A stretch of 7,329 bases of DNA from Bacillota bacterium (GTDB lineage Bacteria > Bacillota > Clostridia > Christensenellales > CAG-138). This document shows positions 1-5,287 of the stretch, in pieces. The stretch lies in assembly GCA_023453725.1 (NCBI GenBank), contig JAEXTB010000253.1, forward strand, positions 1-7,329, in the 5' to 3' direction. Position numbers and translations under genes: made by a program. Each line of letters starts with the position of its first letter. The first letter of the stretch is position 1. The notes beneath the pieces were generated by a model, which had not been told where the DNA came from, did not search any database, and saw nothing but the letters and a program-made list of their open reading frames with translations.

Positions 1-70
1 CCAATCCGGCATCTGATCACTCGCTTTTAGCGCTGGAGTTGCACAAGGCATGCGCTATCTTCGAGTATTA
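1..70 (-). other. Leader or start of an unidentified downstream gene
   Basis: This is what follows the SigB-like promoter on the minus strand. A frame is open from an ATG at 51-49 to the window edge (17 codons, with a second in-frame ATG at 12-10). Neither ATG has a good ribosome binding site and the peptide resembles nothing I recognise. A 4-bp hairpin (CGCT, 3-nt loop, AGCG) lies at 23-33. An 8-bp inverted repeat (34-41 with 96-103) flanks the promoter and could be chance. I cannot tell whether this is 5' untranslated RNA or the first codons of a gene. Confidence 0.2.
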
Positions 71-96
71 ATACCCGGTTTTTCTCCTCCTAAAAC
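71..96 (-). promoter_or_regulatory. Candidate SigB-type promoter downstream of the sigma gene
   Basis: On the minus strand GTTTTA (96-91) is followed after 14 bp by GGGTAT (76-71). This fits the SigB-type consensus of Gram-positive bacteria (GTTTAA, 12-15 bp, GGGTAT) in all but one position. It starts 16 bp beyond the stop codon of a SigB/F/G-family sigma gene and points away from it, so the next gene to the left is a natural target. The 14-bp spacer contains GGAGGAG, which looks like a ribosome binding site, but no usable start codon follows at the right distance. I therefore read that stretch as promoter spacer. The start of transcription would fall near position 64. That this sigma factor uses the site is inference. 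Confidence 0.55.
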
Positions 97-112
97 AACT
101 CCAAAGCAAGAA

Positions 113-853
113 CTATTCAACTACCAACTTTTCCCTTAGTTTTGTCAGCACACGCCGCTCCAAGCGAGATACATACATTTGCGAAACGCCCAGATCTTCC
201 GCAATCGTACGCTGGCTTTTGTGGTGCACATAACGCTCAATCAGCACACTACGCTCTTCCTCAGTCAACTGACCGAGACTGCGCTTAAGAAAATCTGCGT
301 TTTCAATTGTGACATATTCATCCGACTCCGTGCCGATCAAATCCGCAAGGCTGCGTTCCCCATCCTGCCCCTGCACGGTTTCATCCAGTGAAAGGATTTG
401 TGAACTTGCCTTTGCTTCCATCAGCTCGTATACCGTTTCAACCGGGACTTCCATCTCATGGGCGATTTCATCGGGCCTGGGAGGCCTGTCCATACGGCTG
501 GTAAATGCCTCCTGAACCTCGTAGAGGCGTTTGAGCAACTCCGTGGCGCGGCGCGGCAAGCGGATGGAGCGGCTCCTGTCCCGGAAATAATTCTTGATTT
601 CACCGATCACGGAAGGTGTAGCAAAGCTGCCAAACTTGACATTGCGCGTGCAATCAAACCGTTCCAAAGCCCTGATAAGCGCAAGAGATGCGACCTGCAA
701 CAGATCGTCATAATCTACGCCACGTCCTACGAATTTCTTCGCTGCAATTTCTGCAATAAAGAGGTAATGGTTTAAAAGCTCATTTCGAAGCGCGATCTCC
801 CGCGTTTTACAATACTCAAGCATTAATTCTTCATATTCGTAAGCTTCTTCCAA
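113..853 (-). CDS. RNA polymerase sigma factor, SigB/SigF/SigG family
   Basis: This is a 246-residue alternative sigma factor of the sigma-70 family, group 3. Region 2 spans about residues 26-96, with the core-binding segment DLLQVASLALIRALERFD at 50-67 and the -10 recognition part FATPSVIGEIKNYFRD at 77-92. Region 3 spans about 105-155. Region 4 spans about 190-243, with a helix-turn-helix at 213-236. The segment SIRLPRR after region 2 resembles SigB more than the sporulation factors SigF and SigG, and 246 residues is close to the 250-262 usual for the group. The start is TTG at 853, chosen because GGAGG lies 10 nt upstream (868-864); an ATG ten codons further in (823) has no comparable site. 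It is the last of four genes, 41 nt after the anti-sigma gene, as in rsbV-rsbW-sigB operons. By family knowledge it would be held inactive by the RsbW-like neighbour and released by the STAS protein. Its regulon is unknown; a matching promoter lies just downstream. Confidence 0.95.
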   Translation of the reverse strand: MEEAYEYEELMLEYCKTREIALRNELLNHYLFIAEIAAKKFVGRGVDYDDLLQVASLALIRALERFDCTRNVKFGSFATPSVIGEIKNYFRDRSRSIRLPRRATELLKRLYEVQEAFTSRMDRPPRPDEIAHEMEVPVETVYELMEAKASSQILSLDETVQGQDGERSLADLIGTESDEYVTIENADFLKRSLGQLTEEERSVLIERYVHHKSQRTIAEDLGVSQMYVSRLERRVLTKLREKLVVE

Positions 854-863
854 CGCGCGGCAC

Positions 864-868
864 CCTCC
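864..868 (-). promoter_or_regulatory. Ribosome binding site of the sigma gene, fixing a TTG start
   Basis: GGAGG within AAAGGAGGG lies 10 nt before the TTG codon at 853-851. The spacing is slightly long and the start codon weak. Both would reduce translation of the sigma factor relative to the two regulator genes upstream, which use ATG. Confidence 0.7.
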
Positions 869-894
869 TTTCCTCTGAATAAGCGCATCTCTAG

Positions 895-1269
895 TTAGTC
901 AGACAGCGCTTTATAAAAGCGATATTCGCTCTCTCCTTCGGTATAAGAGAACTCGAATTCATCGGAAAGGGCCTGCAGAAGAAATACGCTAAACTGCCGT
1001 TCCGGTGTGTTGGGGCAGCTTTCCGGGGCACAACGTGCCGAAACTTTGGCGCTGATGCCATCTTTGATACAAAGTTGCAACTCAAGGCTGCCCGGCTGCT
1101 GCATACAGGGAATCAAAAGCAGACACGCTTCTGAAAGCGCGGTTTTGACGTCCTCAATTTCTTCCATGTCAAATCCGGCCTGGCCCGCAAGGGAACCCGC
1201 CACCAGCCTTGCAGTCATCAGATATTCCGCTTTGGCGGGCAATGTAAGACGAACAAATTCCTCCATCAT
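895..1269 (-). CDS. RsbW/SpoIIAB-like anti-sigma protein with a degenerate ATP site
   Basis: The N-terminal half (about residues 5-49, with LPAKAEY at 10-16 and IEDVKTALSEAC at 38-49) aligns well by eye with RsbW, the GHKL-fold kinase that binds sigma-B and phosphorylates RsbV. The ATP-binding elements are missing. The N-box keeps Glu47, but the Mg-chelating Asn is Leu51. The G1 motif (Asp-x-Gly) is replaced by ARCAPE at 78-83, the ATP-lid stretch is about 20 residues short, and the G2 motif GGLGL reads RQFSV at 91-95. The end (FLLQALSDEFEF, 96-107) aligns with RsbW again. Length is 124 residues against about 145-160 for the family. There are five cysteines (49, 55, 67, 80, 85). The start ATG overlaps the stop of the STAS gene (ATGA), implying translational coupling; a second ATG follows at once and is equally possible. 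It probably still binds sigma but is unlikely to be an active kinase. It could instead be a diverged GHKL protein that binds ATP unconventionally. Confidence 0.85.
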   Translation of the reverse strand: MMEEFVRLTLPAKAEYLMTARLVAGSLAGQAGFDMEEIEDVKTALSEACLLLIPCMQQPGSLELQLCIKDGISAKVSARCAPESCPNTPERQFSVFLLQALSDEFEFSYTEGESEYRFYKALSD

Positions 1270-1583
1270 GGTTCCACCTCAATTCCAAAAGAGCTGTCCA
1301 ATCCGGTAATAACGAATAGCTTGTGAATGCGCGGCTTCATGCGCAGCAACTTGACGGTGCAGCCTTTTGCCTCCGCCATCTTGCGCATTTTGACCAATGC
1401 ACCAAGACCCATGCTGTCAATAAAGTCCAGCTGCTTGCAATCAAACACAACCGGTACCGCATGGGTTTCAAGCGCATCATGTATGGCGGAAATCAACTTT
1501 GGCGCCTGGACAGCATCCAGATCACCAAATAGGTTGCCATGCCATATCTTTTTTTCTTCATCAAACTGCATTTGCTTGAGCAT
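1266..1583 (-). CDS. STAS-domain anti-anti-sigma factor (RsbV/SpoIIAA type)
   Basis: A 105-residue single STAS domain, close to the usual 109-117 of RsbV and SpoIIAA. The signature loop is FIDSMGLGALV at 54-64. Ser57 aligns with the serine phosphorylated in RsbV (Ser56) and SpoIIAA (Ser58). By family knowledge the unphosphorylated protein binds the anti-sigma factor and frees sigma. The following KLFVITGLD (88-96) matches the conserved C-terminal helix region. The ATG at 1583 is preceded by GAGGGGG about 7 nt upstream. The gene lies 16 nt after the zinc-ribbon gene and overlaps the anti-sigma gene by 4 nt, so all are likely one transcript. Oddity: the serine is retained although the partner encoded next door appears to have lost its ATP site, so phosphorylation, if it happens, may need another kinase. 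Confidence 0.93.
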   Translation of the reverse strand: MLKQMQFDEEKKIWHGNLFGDLDAVQAPKLISAIHDALETHAVPVVFDCKQLDFIDSMGLGALVKMRKMAEAKGCTVKLLRMKPRIHKLFVITGLDSSFGIEVEP

Positions 1584-1599
1584 GTTTGATCCCCCTCAA

Positions 1600-2070
1600 T
1601 TATATAGAAAGCTCATCCTGCACGAGGTATCCGCACTTATGGCAGAATGCCTGCTCCGCAGAAAGCGCTGCCCCACAATTTGTACATTGGGCCGCAGACT
1701 GGGTTTCTTCTTCTTTGACAATGGGCAGCGGTGCGCCGCATTTGCTGCAAAACCCGTCCCCCGTACCAATGACCGCATTACAGGAAGGGCAGAACATCAA
1801 TCCCTTGAGCGCAAGCAGGCGCTCGTTCCGAATGCGGATATCCTGCTCAAACCGCAGAATCTGGCGGATCGTTTCTTCAAACGGTCCTTCGGGATTGTCT
1901 TTGTTCTGCTCGTAAAACGCACGGCCCAGATCAAACTGCAAATCGGCAACATTGTCCTCAAAATTGCGGATTTCCGCATTCAGCCGCGCAGACTCCACCA
2001 TTTCGCTGGATTTCTTCCCGGCGGATTCCGCAAGGTTGTTGAGTTTCTTCCCAATATCCGAAAAAGCCAT
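1600..2070 (-). CDS. Double zinc-ribbon protein with helical N-terminal half
   Basis: A 156-residue protein. Residues 1-90 are charged and probably helical or coiled coil, with no signal peptide or membrane segment, so it is likely cytoplasmic. Two zinc ribbons follow: CPSC (94-97) with CSKC (108-111), and CTNC (129-132) with CHKC (143-146), each two CxxC pairs about ten residues apart. Such ribbons usually bind one zinc ion each and serve in protein or nucleic-acid contact or as redox-sensitive switches; this particular protein is not one I can name. The ATG at 2070 is chosen because GGAGG lies 7 nt upstream; a TTG eight codons earlier (2094) has no such site. It is the first gene of the sigma module, directly after a housekeeping promoter and 16 nt before the STAS gene. 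The position suggests, without proof, a role as an input or accessory of the switch. Confidence 0.88.
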   Translation of the reverse strand: MAFSDIGKKLNNLAESAGKKSSEMVESARLNAEIRNFEDNVADLQFDLGRAFYEQNKDNPEGPFEETIRQILRFEQDIRIRNERLLALKGLMFCPSCNAVIGTGDGFCSKCGAPLPIVKEEETQSAAQCTNCGAALSAEQAFCHKCGYLVQDELSI

Positions 2071-2098
2071 GTGGGCACCTCCCCATGAAACCAATCGT

Positions 2099-2127
2099 AT
2101 TATAGCATTTTATACTACATATCGCAA
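2099..2127 (-). promoter_or_regulatory. Housekeeping (SigA) promoter of the sigma module, extended -10
   Basis: On the minus strand TTGCGA (2127-2122, four of six matches to TTGACA) is followed by 17 bp and a perfect TATAAT (2104-2099) preceded by TG as an extended -10 element. Transcription would start near 2092, giving a leader of about 22 nt before the zinc-ribbon ATG. The -35 box lies inside the last codons of the dipeptidase gene. The four-gene module can therefore be transcribed without the dipeptidase gene, though no terminator separates the two, so read-through is also possible. Confidence 0.75.
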
Positions 2128-3065
2128 ACATCGGCAATGGGAACAAACCGTAAAATATAATTGCGCAGATTGTGATAGGCAATCTGTTCAATTTCAGGCA
2201 CAGAGAGCCCTGCCTCCTTAAGCGCATCGAGCAAGGCGGGCAGGTCCCGGCTGCTCCTTAGCCCTTCCGGGTACACCGGCATGCCGTCAAAATCCGAGCC
2301 GATGGCGCAGCACCCTACCCCACCGATTTTAACGATGTGCAATATCTGATTTACGACGTCATCTATCCTTGCGCTGCCGCGGTTAGAGAGCTGCTTGTGA
2401 AAGAAGTTGACCCCTATGACTCCGCCCATGCGCGCGATTTCCTCAATGTGGGCATCCTTTAGGGAACGCGGGGAATAGTATGCGGACCGGGCATTGGAAT
2501 GGGAGGCGAATACGGGCTGTGTTGCGATAGAGAGCACATCATCTATGCCAGCATCGCTTAAATGCGCCACATCCACCGCCATATGGATGCACTCCATCTC
2601 CTCTACCACCTCACGCCCAAGGGAAGTCAGGCCCCGGTTTCCCCGCGCCGTCGCGGCGCCCGCAAGCTCATTGTTATAATTCCATGTCAGCGTCATAGCG
2701 CAAACGCCGAGTTTTTTGAACATGCGCAATACGGCAAGGCTTCCTTCTATGGCTTCGCCGCCTTCAATGGTAAGAACCGTGGCAATTTTGCCGTTTCCCG
2801 GTACAAACGCGGGAGTAAGCGGTGTAAAGCTCTCTTTATGCGCCTCCAGCATACGGTGGTAGGCATCTATCATGCCCAGACACTGCTGCAAGTAGGGTGT
2901 GCGCAGGGATCGGTCCATCCACGCGGCAAAAAACTGCAGCGCAACGCCGCCCTGCTGCATATGCGGCAAATAGATGGCCTGATTTTCCTGCAGGGAATTG
3001 ATGCAATACCCGCTCTGCCACATGTTATATAGAAAATCGCAATGTGCGTCGGCAACAGGAATCAT
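2115..3065 (-). CDS. Membrane-dipeptidase-family (M19) metallopeptidase
   Basis: A 316-residue peptidase of family M19, the renal dipeptidase family, which hydrolyses dipeptides at a two-zinc site in a TIM-barrel fold. The ligands can be followed by comparison with the human enzyme: His8 and Asp10 (DAHCD), Glu101 (IEGGE), His168 (AHLSD), His189 (SHSNAR) and Asp258 (GSDFDG). All are present, so it should be active. Length matches short bacterial members. There is no signal peptide or membrane segment, so despite the family name it is probably cytoplasmic and may recycle dipeptides or handle D-amino-acid dipeptides; the substrate cannot be read from the sequence. The ATG at 3065 is needed to keep His8; its ribosome binding site (AAAGGCAGG) is weak. 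No clear promoter is visible upstream, where a repeat-rich gap follows the rny terminator. A link to the sigma module 44 nt downstream is not evident. Confidence 0.93.
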   Translation of the reverse strand: MIPVADAHCDFLYNMWQSGYCINSLQENQAIYLPHMQQGGVALQFFAAWMDRSLRTPYLQQCLGMIDAYHRMLEAHKESFTPLTPAFVPGNGKIATVLTIEGGEAIEGSLAVLRMFKKLGVCAMTLTWNYNNELAGAATARGNRGLTSLGREVVEEMECIHMAVDVAHLSDAGIDDVLSIATQPVFASHSNARSAYYSPRSLKDAHIEEIARMGGVIGVNFFHKQLSNRGSARIDDVVNQILHIVKIGGVGCCAIGSDFDGMPVYPEGLRSSRDLPALLDALKEAGLSVPEIEQIAYHNLRNYILRFVPIADVCDM

Positions 3066-3276
3066 CTGTCTGCCTGCCTTTCCAAGTCGATGAAAATACT
3101 CAAGTTCGTAATGGTTACGGCACTTCCCTTGCGACGCCTGCTAGTGCCCTTCGCGTACCCCGTCGAGAGCTTCATTGGGCTTCCTGTGTCCGGGGTATCC
3201 GGCAAGCGGATACCCGTTTCGGCCTTCAAACGGTCCACTGGACCATTTGTTGCCTATGGCACTGGCCTCACAACCC

Positions 3277-3307
3277 CGCTTGTTCTGCCGCAGGCAGCGC
3301 TTCGGGC
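3277..3307. repeat. 31-bp perfect direct repeat, copy 1
   Basis: This copy is identical to 3431-3461 over 31 bp, with an offset of 154 bp. It contains a short hairpin, CTGCC-GCA-GGCAG (3285-3297). Confidence 0.9.
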
Positions 3308-3430
3308 CTACGACCCTCACAGTTCGTAATGGTCGCGCTGCGTTGCGCCTTGGGCTCGACTCCTCAATTCGAAATGGTCGTACCGCTCCCTCCCGGTCGC
3401 GGTACTTCCTTTCTCATTGGGCTTAGCCCT

Positions 3431-3461
3431 CGCTTGTTCTGCCGCAGGCAGCGCTTCGGGC
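3431..3461. repeat. 31-bp perfect direct repeat, copy 2
   Basis: This copy is identical to 3277-3307. Here the inner hairpin CTGCC-GCA-GGCAG (3439-3451) is enclosed by a second pair, AGCCC (3425-3429) with GGGCT (3458-3462), so the unit can fold into a longer imperfect stem. Confidence 0.9.
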
Positions 3462-3471
3462 TCGCCCCCAT

Positions 3472-3503
3472 AAAATAAGGATATGCGGTGAGGCATATCC
3501 TTA
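3472..3503 (-). terminator. Intrinsic terminator of rny
   Basis: On the minus strand an 11-bp perfect stem, TAAGGATATGC with GCATATCCTTA (3503-3493 and 3486-3476), encloses the 6-nt loop CTCACC and runs into TTTTA. It starts 21 nt after the rny stop codon. The perfect stem and following T-tract make it a convincing Rho-independent terminator that separates rny from the dipeptidase gene. Confidence 0.88.
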
Positions 3504-3524
3504 CGATATCATTTTACCAAAGAC

Positions 3525-5069
3525 TTACTTTGCGTAGTCGACCGTACGGGTCTCGCGGATGACATTGACCTTGATCTGGCCGGGATACTCAAGCTCCGCT
3601 TCGATGCGCTTTGCGATATCCTTGGCCATGACAATGGTATCCGCATCGTTCACGCACTCGGGCTTGACAATAATGCGGACTTCACGCCCGGCCTGAATGG
3701 CAAACGAAGTATCCACGCCTTCAAAGGAATTTGCAATCTCTTCAAGCTTCTGCAAGCGCTTGATGTAGCTTTCGAGCGTCTCACGCCGTGCACCGGGCCT
3801 TGCCGCTGAAATTGCATCCGCCGCCTGTACCAGCACCGCTTCCACGCTCTGGGGCTCCACATCGCCGTGATGCGCCATGATGCAGTTAATAACTGCGTTG
3901 TTCTCACGGAATTTCTTTGCAACATCGGCGCCGATCTGCACGTGGGGTCCTTCCACCTCATGATCTATCGCCTTGCCGATATCGTGCAGCAAGCCGCCGC
4001 GTTTGGCCAAAGCCACATTTGCCCCAAGCTCTGCCGCCATGACGCCCGCAAGGTGCGCCACTTCGATGGAGTGCTTGAGCACGTTCTGACCGTAGCTGGT
4101 GCGGTATTTGAGCCGCCCGAGCAGGCGGACGATTTCATGGTGCAGCCCATGCACGTCCACATCCAGCACCGCCTGTTCGCCCGCTTCGCGGATCTGGTTA
4201 TCGACTTCGCGCTTGGCTTTGTCCACCATTTCTTCAATGCGGGCAGGATGTATACGGCCATCGAGTATGAGCTTCTCTAACGCGATACGCGCGACTTCCC
4301 TGCGGACAGGGTCAAAGCCGGAGAGGATGACCGCCTCCGGGGTATCGTCTATAATAAGGTCCACGCCGGTCGCCGTTTCCAAAGCGCGAATGTTGCGCCC
4401 TTCACGGCCGATGATGCGGCCTTTCATTTCATCGTTGGGCAGCGGTACAACGGAGACTGTGGTTTCCGCCACATGATCCGCCGCACAGCGCTGTATGGCA
4501 AGCGACACGATGTTGCGCGCGCGCTTATCCGCTTCTTCCTTGGTCTTAGCCTCAATGTCACGCAGCAGCAGCGCCGCTTCATGGCGCGCTTCACGTTCTA
4601 CATTGCCCAAAAGGATTTCCTTCGCCGCATCCATGGATAATCCGGATATGGTTTCAAGCTCCTTGAGCTGGCGGCCGTGCAATTCGTCAATTTCGGACTC
4701 TTTTGCGTCAATATCGGTCTCGCGCTTGTTCAGATGAAGTTCGCGCTGCTCCAATGTTTCCTGTTTCTTATCAAGCGTTTCTTCTTTTTGCAAAATTCTG
4801 CGTTCGGAGCGCTGCAGCTCGTTGCGCCTTTCGCGAAGTTCCCTTTCGCCTTCGTTCCTGAGTTTAAAGACTTCTTCCTTGGTTTCGAGAACCTTTTCCT
4901 TCTTGATTTCCTCTGCGCGCTTCTGCGCGTCTTCCAACATTCTATTTACAGCTTCTTCCGCTTTGCCCGTTTTGGCTTCGGCAATGTTACGCCGGTAGAT
5001 GTACCCCGCAAATGTGCCAATCCCCAAGGCAACAATTGCTAAGGCTATTCCAATCCAAACACTTATCAC
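3525..5069 (-). CDS. rny: Ribonuclease Y
   Basis: RNase Y is the membrane-anchored endoribonuclease that starts decay of many mRNAs in Firmicutes. All expected parts are present in order: an N-terminal membrane helix (about residues 3-24), a long charged coiled coil (about 30-190), a KH RNA-binding domain with GRIIGREGRNIR at 217-228, and an HD phosphodiesterase domain with His333, the His362-Asp363 pair (LLHDIGK), His400-His401 and Asp418. The C-terminal domain is complete and ends in RTVDYAK. The frame is open 30 codons further upstream, but GTG at 5069 is the start: GGAGG lies 8 nt before it, the membrane helix begins directly (MISVWIG), and the resulting 514 residues match the roughly 520 of the family. 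It has its own strong promoter and terminator and is probably monocistronic. Confidence 0.97.
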   Translation of the reverse strand: MISVWIGIALAIVALGIGTFAGYIYRRNIAEAKTGKAEEAVNRMLEDAQKRAEEIKKEKVLETKEEVFKLRNEGERELRERRNELQRSERRILQKEETLDKKQETLEQRELHLNKRETDIDAKESEIDELHGRQLKELETISGLSMDAAKEILLGNVEREARHEAALLLRDIEAKTKEEADKRARNIVSLAIQRCAADHVAETTVSVVPLPNDEMKGRIIGREGRNIRALETATGVDLIIDDTPEAVILSGFDPVRREVARIALEKLILDGRIHPARIEEMVDKAKREVDNQIREAGEQAVLDVDVHGLHHEIVRLLGRLKYRTSYGQNVLKHSIEVAHLAGVMAAELGANVALAKRGGLLHDIGKAIDHEVEGPHVQIGADVAKKFRENNAVINCIMAHHGDVEPQSVEAVLVQAADAISAARPGARRETLESYIKRLQKLEEIANSFEGVDTSFAIQAGREVRIIVKPECVNDADTIVMAKDIAKRIEAELEYPGQIKVNVIRETRTVDYAK

Positions 5070-5077
5070 GCAGGCAA

Positions 5078-5082
5078 CCTCC
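5078..5082 (-). promoter_or_regulatory. Ribosome binding site of rny, fixing a GTG start
   Basis: GGAGG lies 8 nt upstream of the GTG at 5069-5067. It decides against the longer reading from an ATG at 5159, whose extra 30 residues would be translated through the leader hairpins and would push the membrane helix inwards. Confidence 0.85.
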
Positions 5083-5097
5083 AATTTATATAAATGT

Positions 5098-5152
5098 AAC
5101 CGGGCGCCAGGCCCGGTTTGCATACCGGCAACTTCATAAGAATAATTATGAA
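5098..5152 (-). promoter_or_regulatory. Structured 5' leader of rny with two hairpins
   Basis: The first hairpin on the transcript is TTCATAA-TTATTC-TTATGAA (7-bp arms, 5152-5146 and 5139-5133). The second is AACCGGGC-CTGGC-GCCCGGTT (8-bp arms, 5118-5111 and 5105-5098) and ends 15 nt before the GGAGG of rny. The 5' arm of the second can pair instead with CCGGT just upstream (5128-5124 with 5117-5113), giving two mutually exclusive folds. No T-tract follows, so it is not an ordinary terminator. It may influence translation or stability of the rny mRNA, but it matches no riboswitch class I recognise. Confidence 0.45.
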
Positions 5153-5185
5153 TTCGCACCTAGTCTGCATGCTTTCTCAATATCG

Positions 5186-5214
5186 ATTGTAAAACCTTTA
5201 CGTGCAATTGTCAA
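5186..5214 (-). promoter_or_regulatory. Near-consensus housekeeping promoter of rny
   Basis: TTGACA (5214-5209), a 17-bp spacer and TACAAT (5191-5186) on the minus strand differ from the SigA consensus at one base. An AT-rich tract just upstream (about 5221-5246), with TATGTAAAA repeated twice, could act as an UP element. Transcription would begin near 5179, giving a leader of about 110 nt. The promoter should be strong and constitutive. Confidence 0.9.
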
Positions 5215-5250
5215 GCTGGTTATTTTACATATTTTTACATATATTTCGAG

Positions 5251-5272
5251 GAAAATGCTGCGATTCCCGCAG
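5251..5272 (-). terminator. Weak terminator-like hairpin after polC
   Basis: Fifteen nt after the polC stop, CTGCG-GGAAT-CGCAG (5272-5258) forms a 5-bp stem, followed by CATTTTCC. The stem is short and the T-run only four bases, so termination would be partial at best. Confidence 0.3.
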
Positions 5273-5287
5273 ATTCTAAGAACGGGT

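Larger units (their letters stand above)
3066..3475. repeat. Repeat-rich non-coding intergenic region
   Basis: This stretch holds no credible gene. It contains a 31-bp perfect direct repeat (3277-3307 and 3431-3461), a 13-bp repeat AGTTCGTAATGGT (3103-3115 and 3321-3333, with a diverged copy at 3366-3378) and an 11-bp repeat TCATTGGGCTT (3172-3182 and 3414-3424). Palindromes include GGGTATCC/GGATACCC (3193-3200 with 3208-3215), GGTCCA-C-TGGACC (3232-3244) and GTACCGC/GCGGTAC (3380-3386 with 3399-3405). The mosaic looks like several decayed copies of a palindromic, REP- or MITE-like element. No transposase, clear terminal repeats or target-site duplication are seen. The dipeptidase promoter should lie here but none is convincing. 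Confidence 0.7.

Noticed and set aside
113..1583. Reading the three sigma-switch genes as the sporulation operon spoIIAA-spoIIAB-sigF
   Set aside because: The gene order is the same, but the sigma factor resembles SigB after region 2 (SIRLPRR), the anti-sigma protein lacks the conserved SpoIIAB ATP site, and a SigB-type promoter follows. The sporulation reading is not excluded but is less likely.
2071..2094. Eight-codon-longer start (TTG) of the zinc-ribbon gene
   Set aside because: It lies within a few bases of the predicted transcription start and has no ribosome binding site. The ATG at 2070 has GGAGG at 7 nt.
3210..3234. Second SigB-like promoter (GTTTGA and GGGTAT) upstream of the dipeptidase gene
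   Set aside because: The spacing is only 10 bp, outside the 12-15 bp range, and GGGTAT here is part of a palindrome in the repeat region.
3044..3478. Plus-strand open frames across the intergenic gap, the longest 144 codons
   Set aside because: They run through the palindromic repeats, the translated residues simply repeat with the DNA repeats, there is no good ribosome binding site, and one overlaps the start of the dipeptidase gene.
5070..5159. Longer RNase Y start at the ATG at 5159
   Set aside because: It would add 30 residues before the membrane helix, translated from the hairpin leader. The GTG at 5069 has a well-placed GGAGG and gives the family length.
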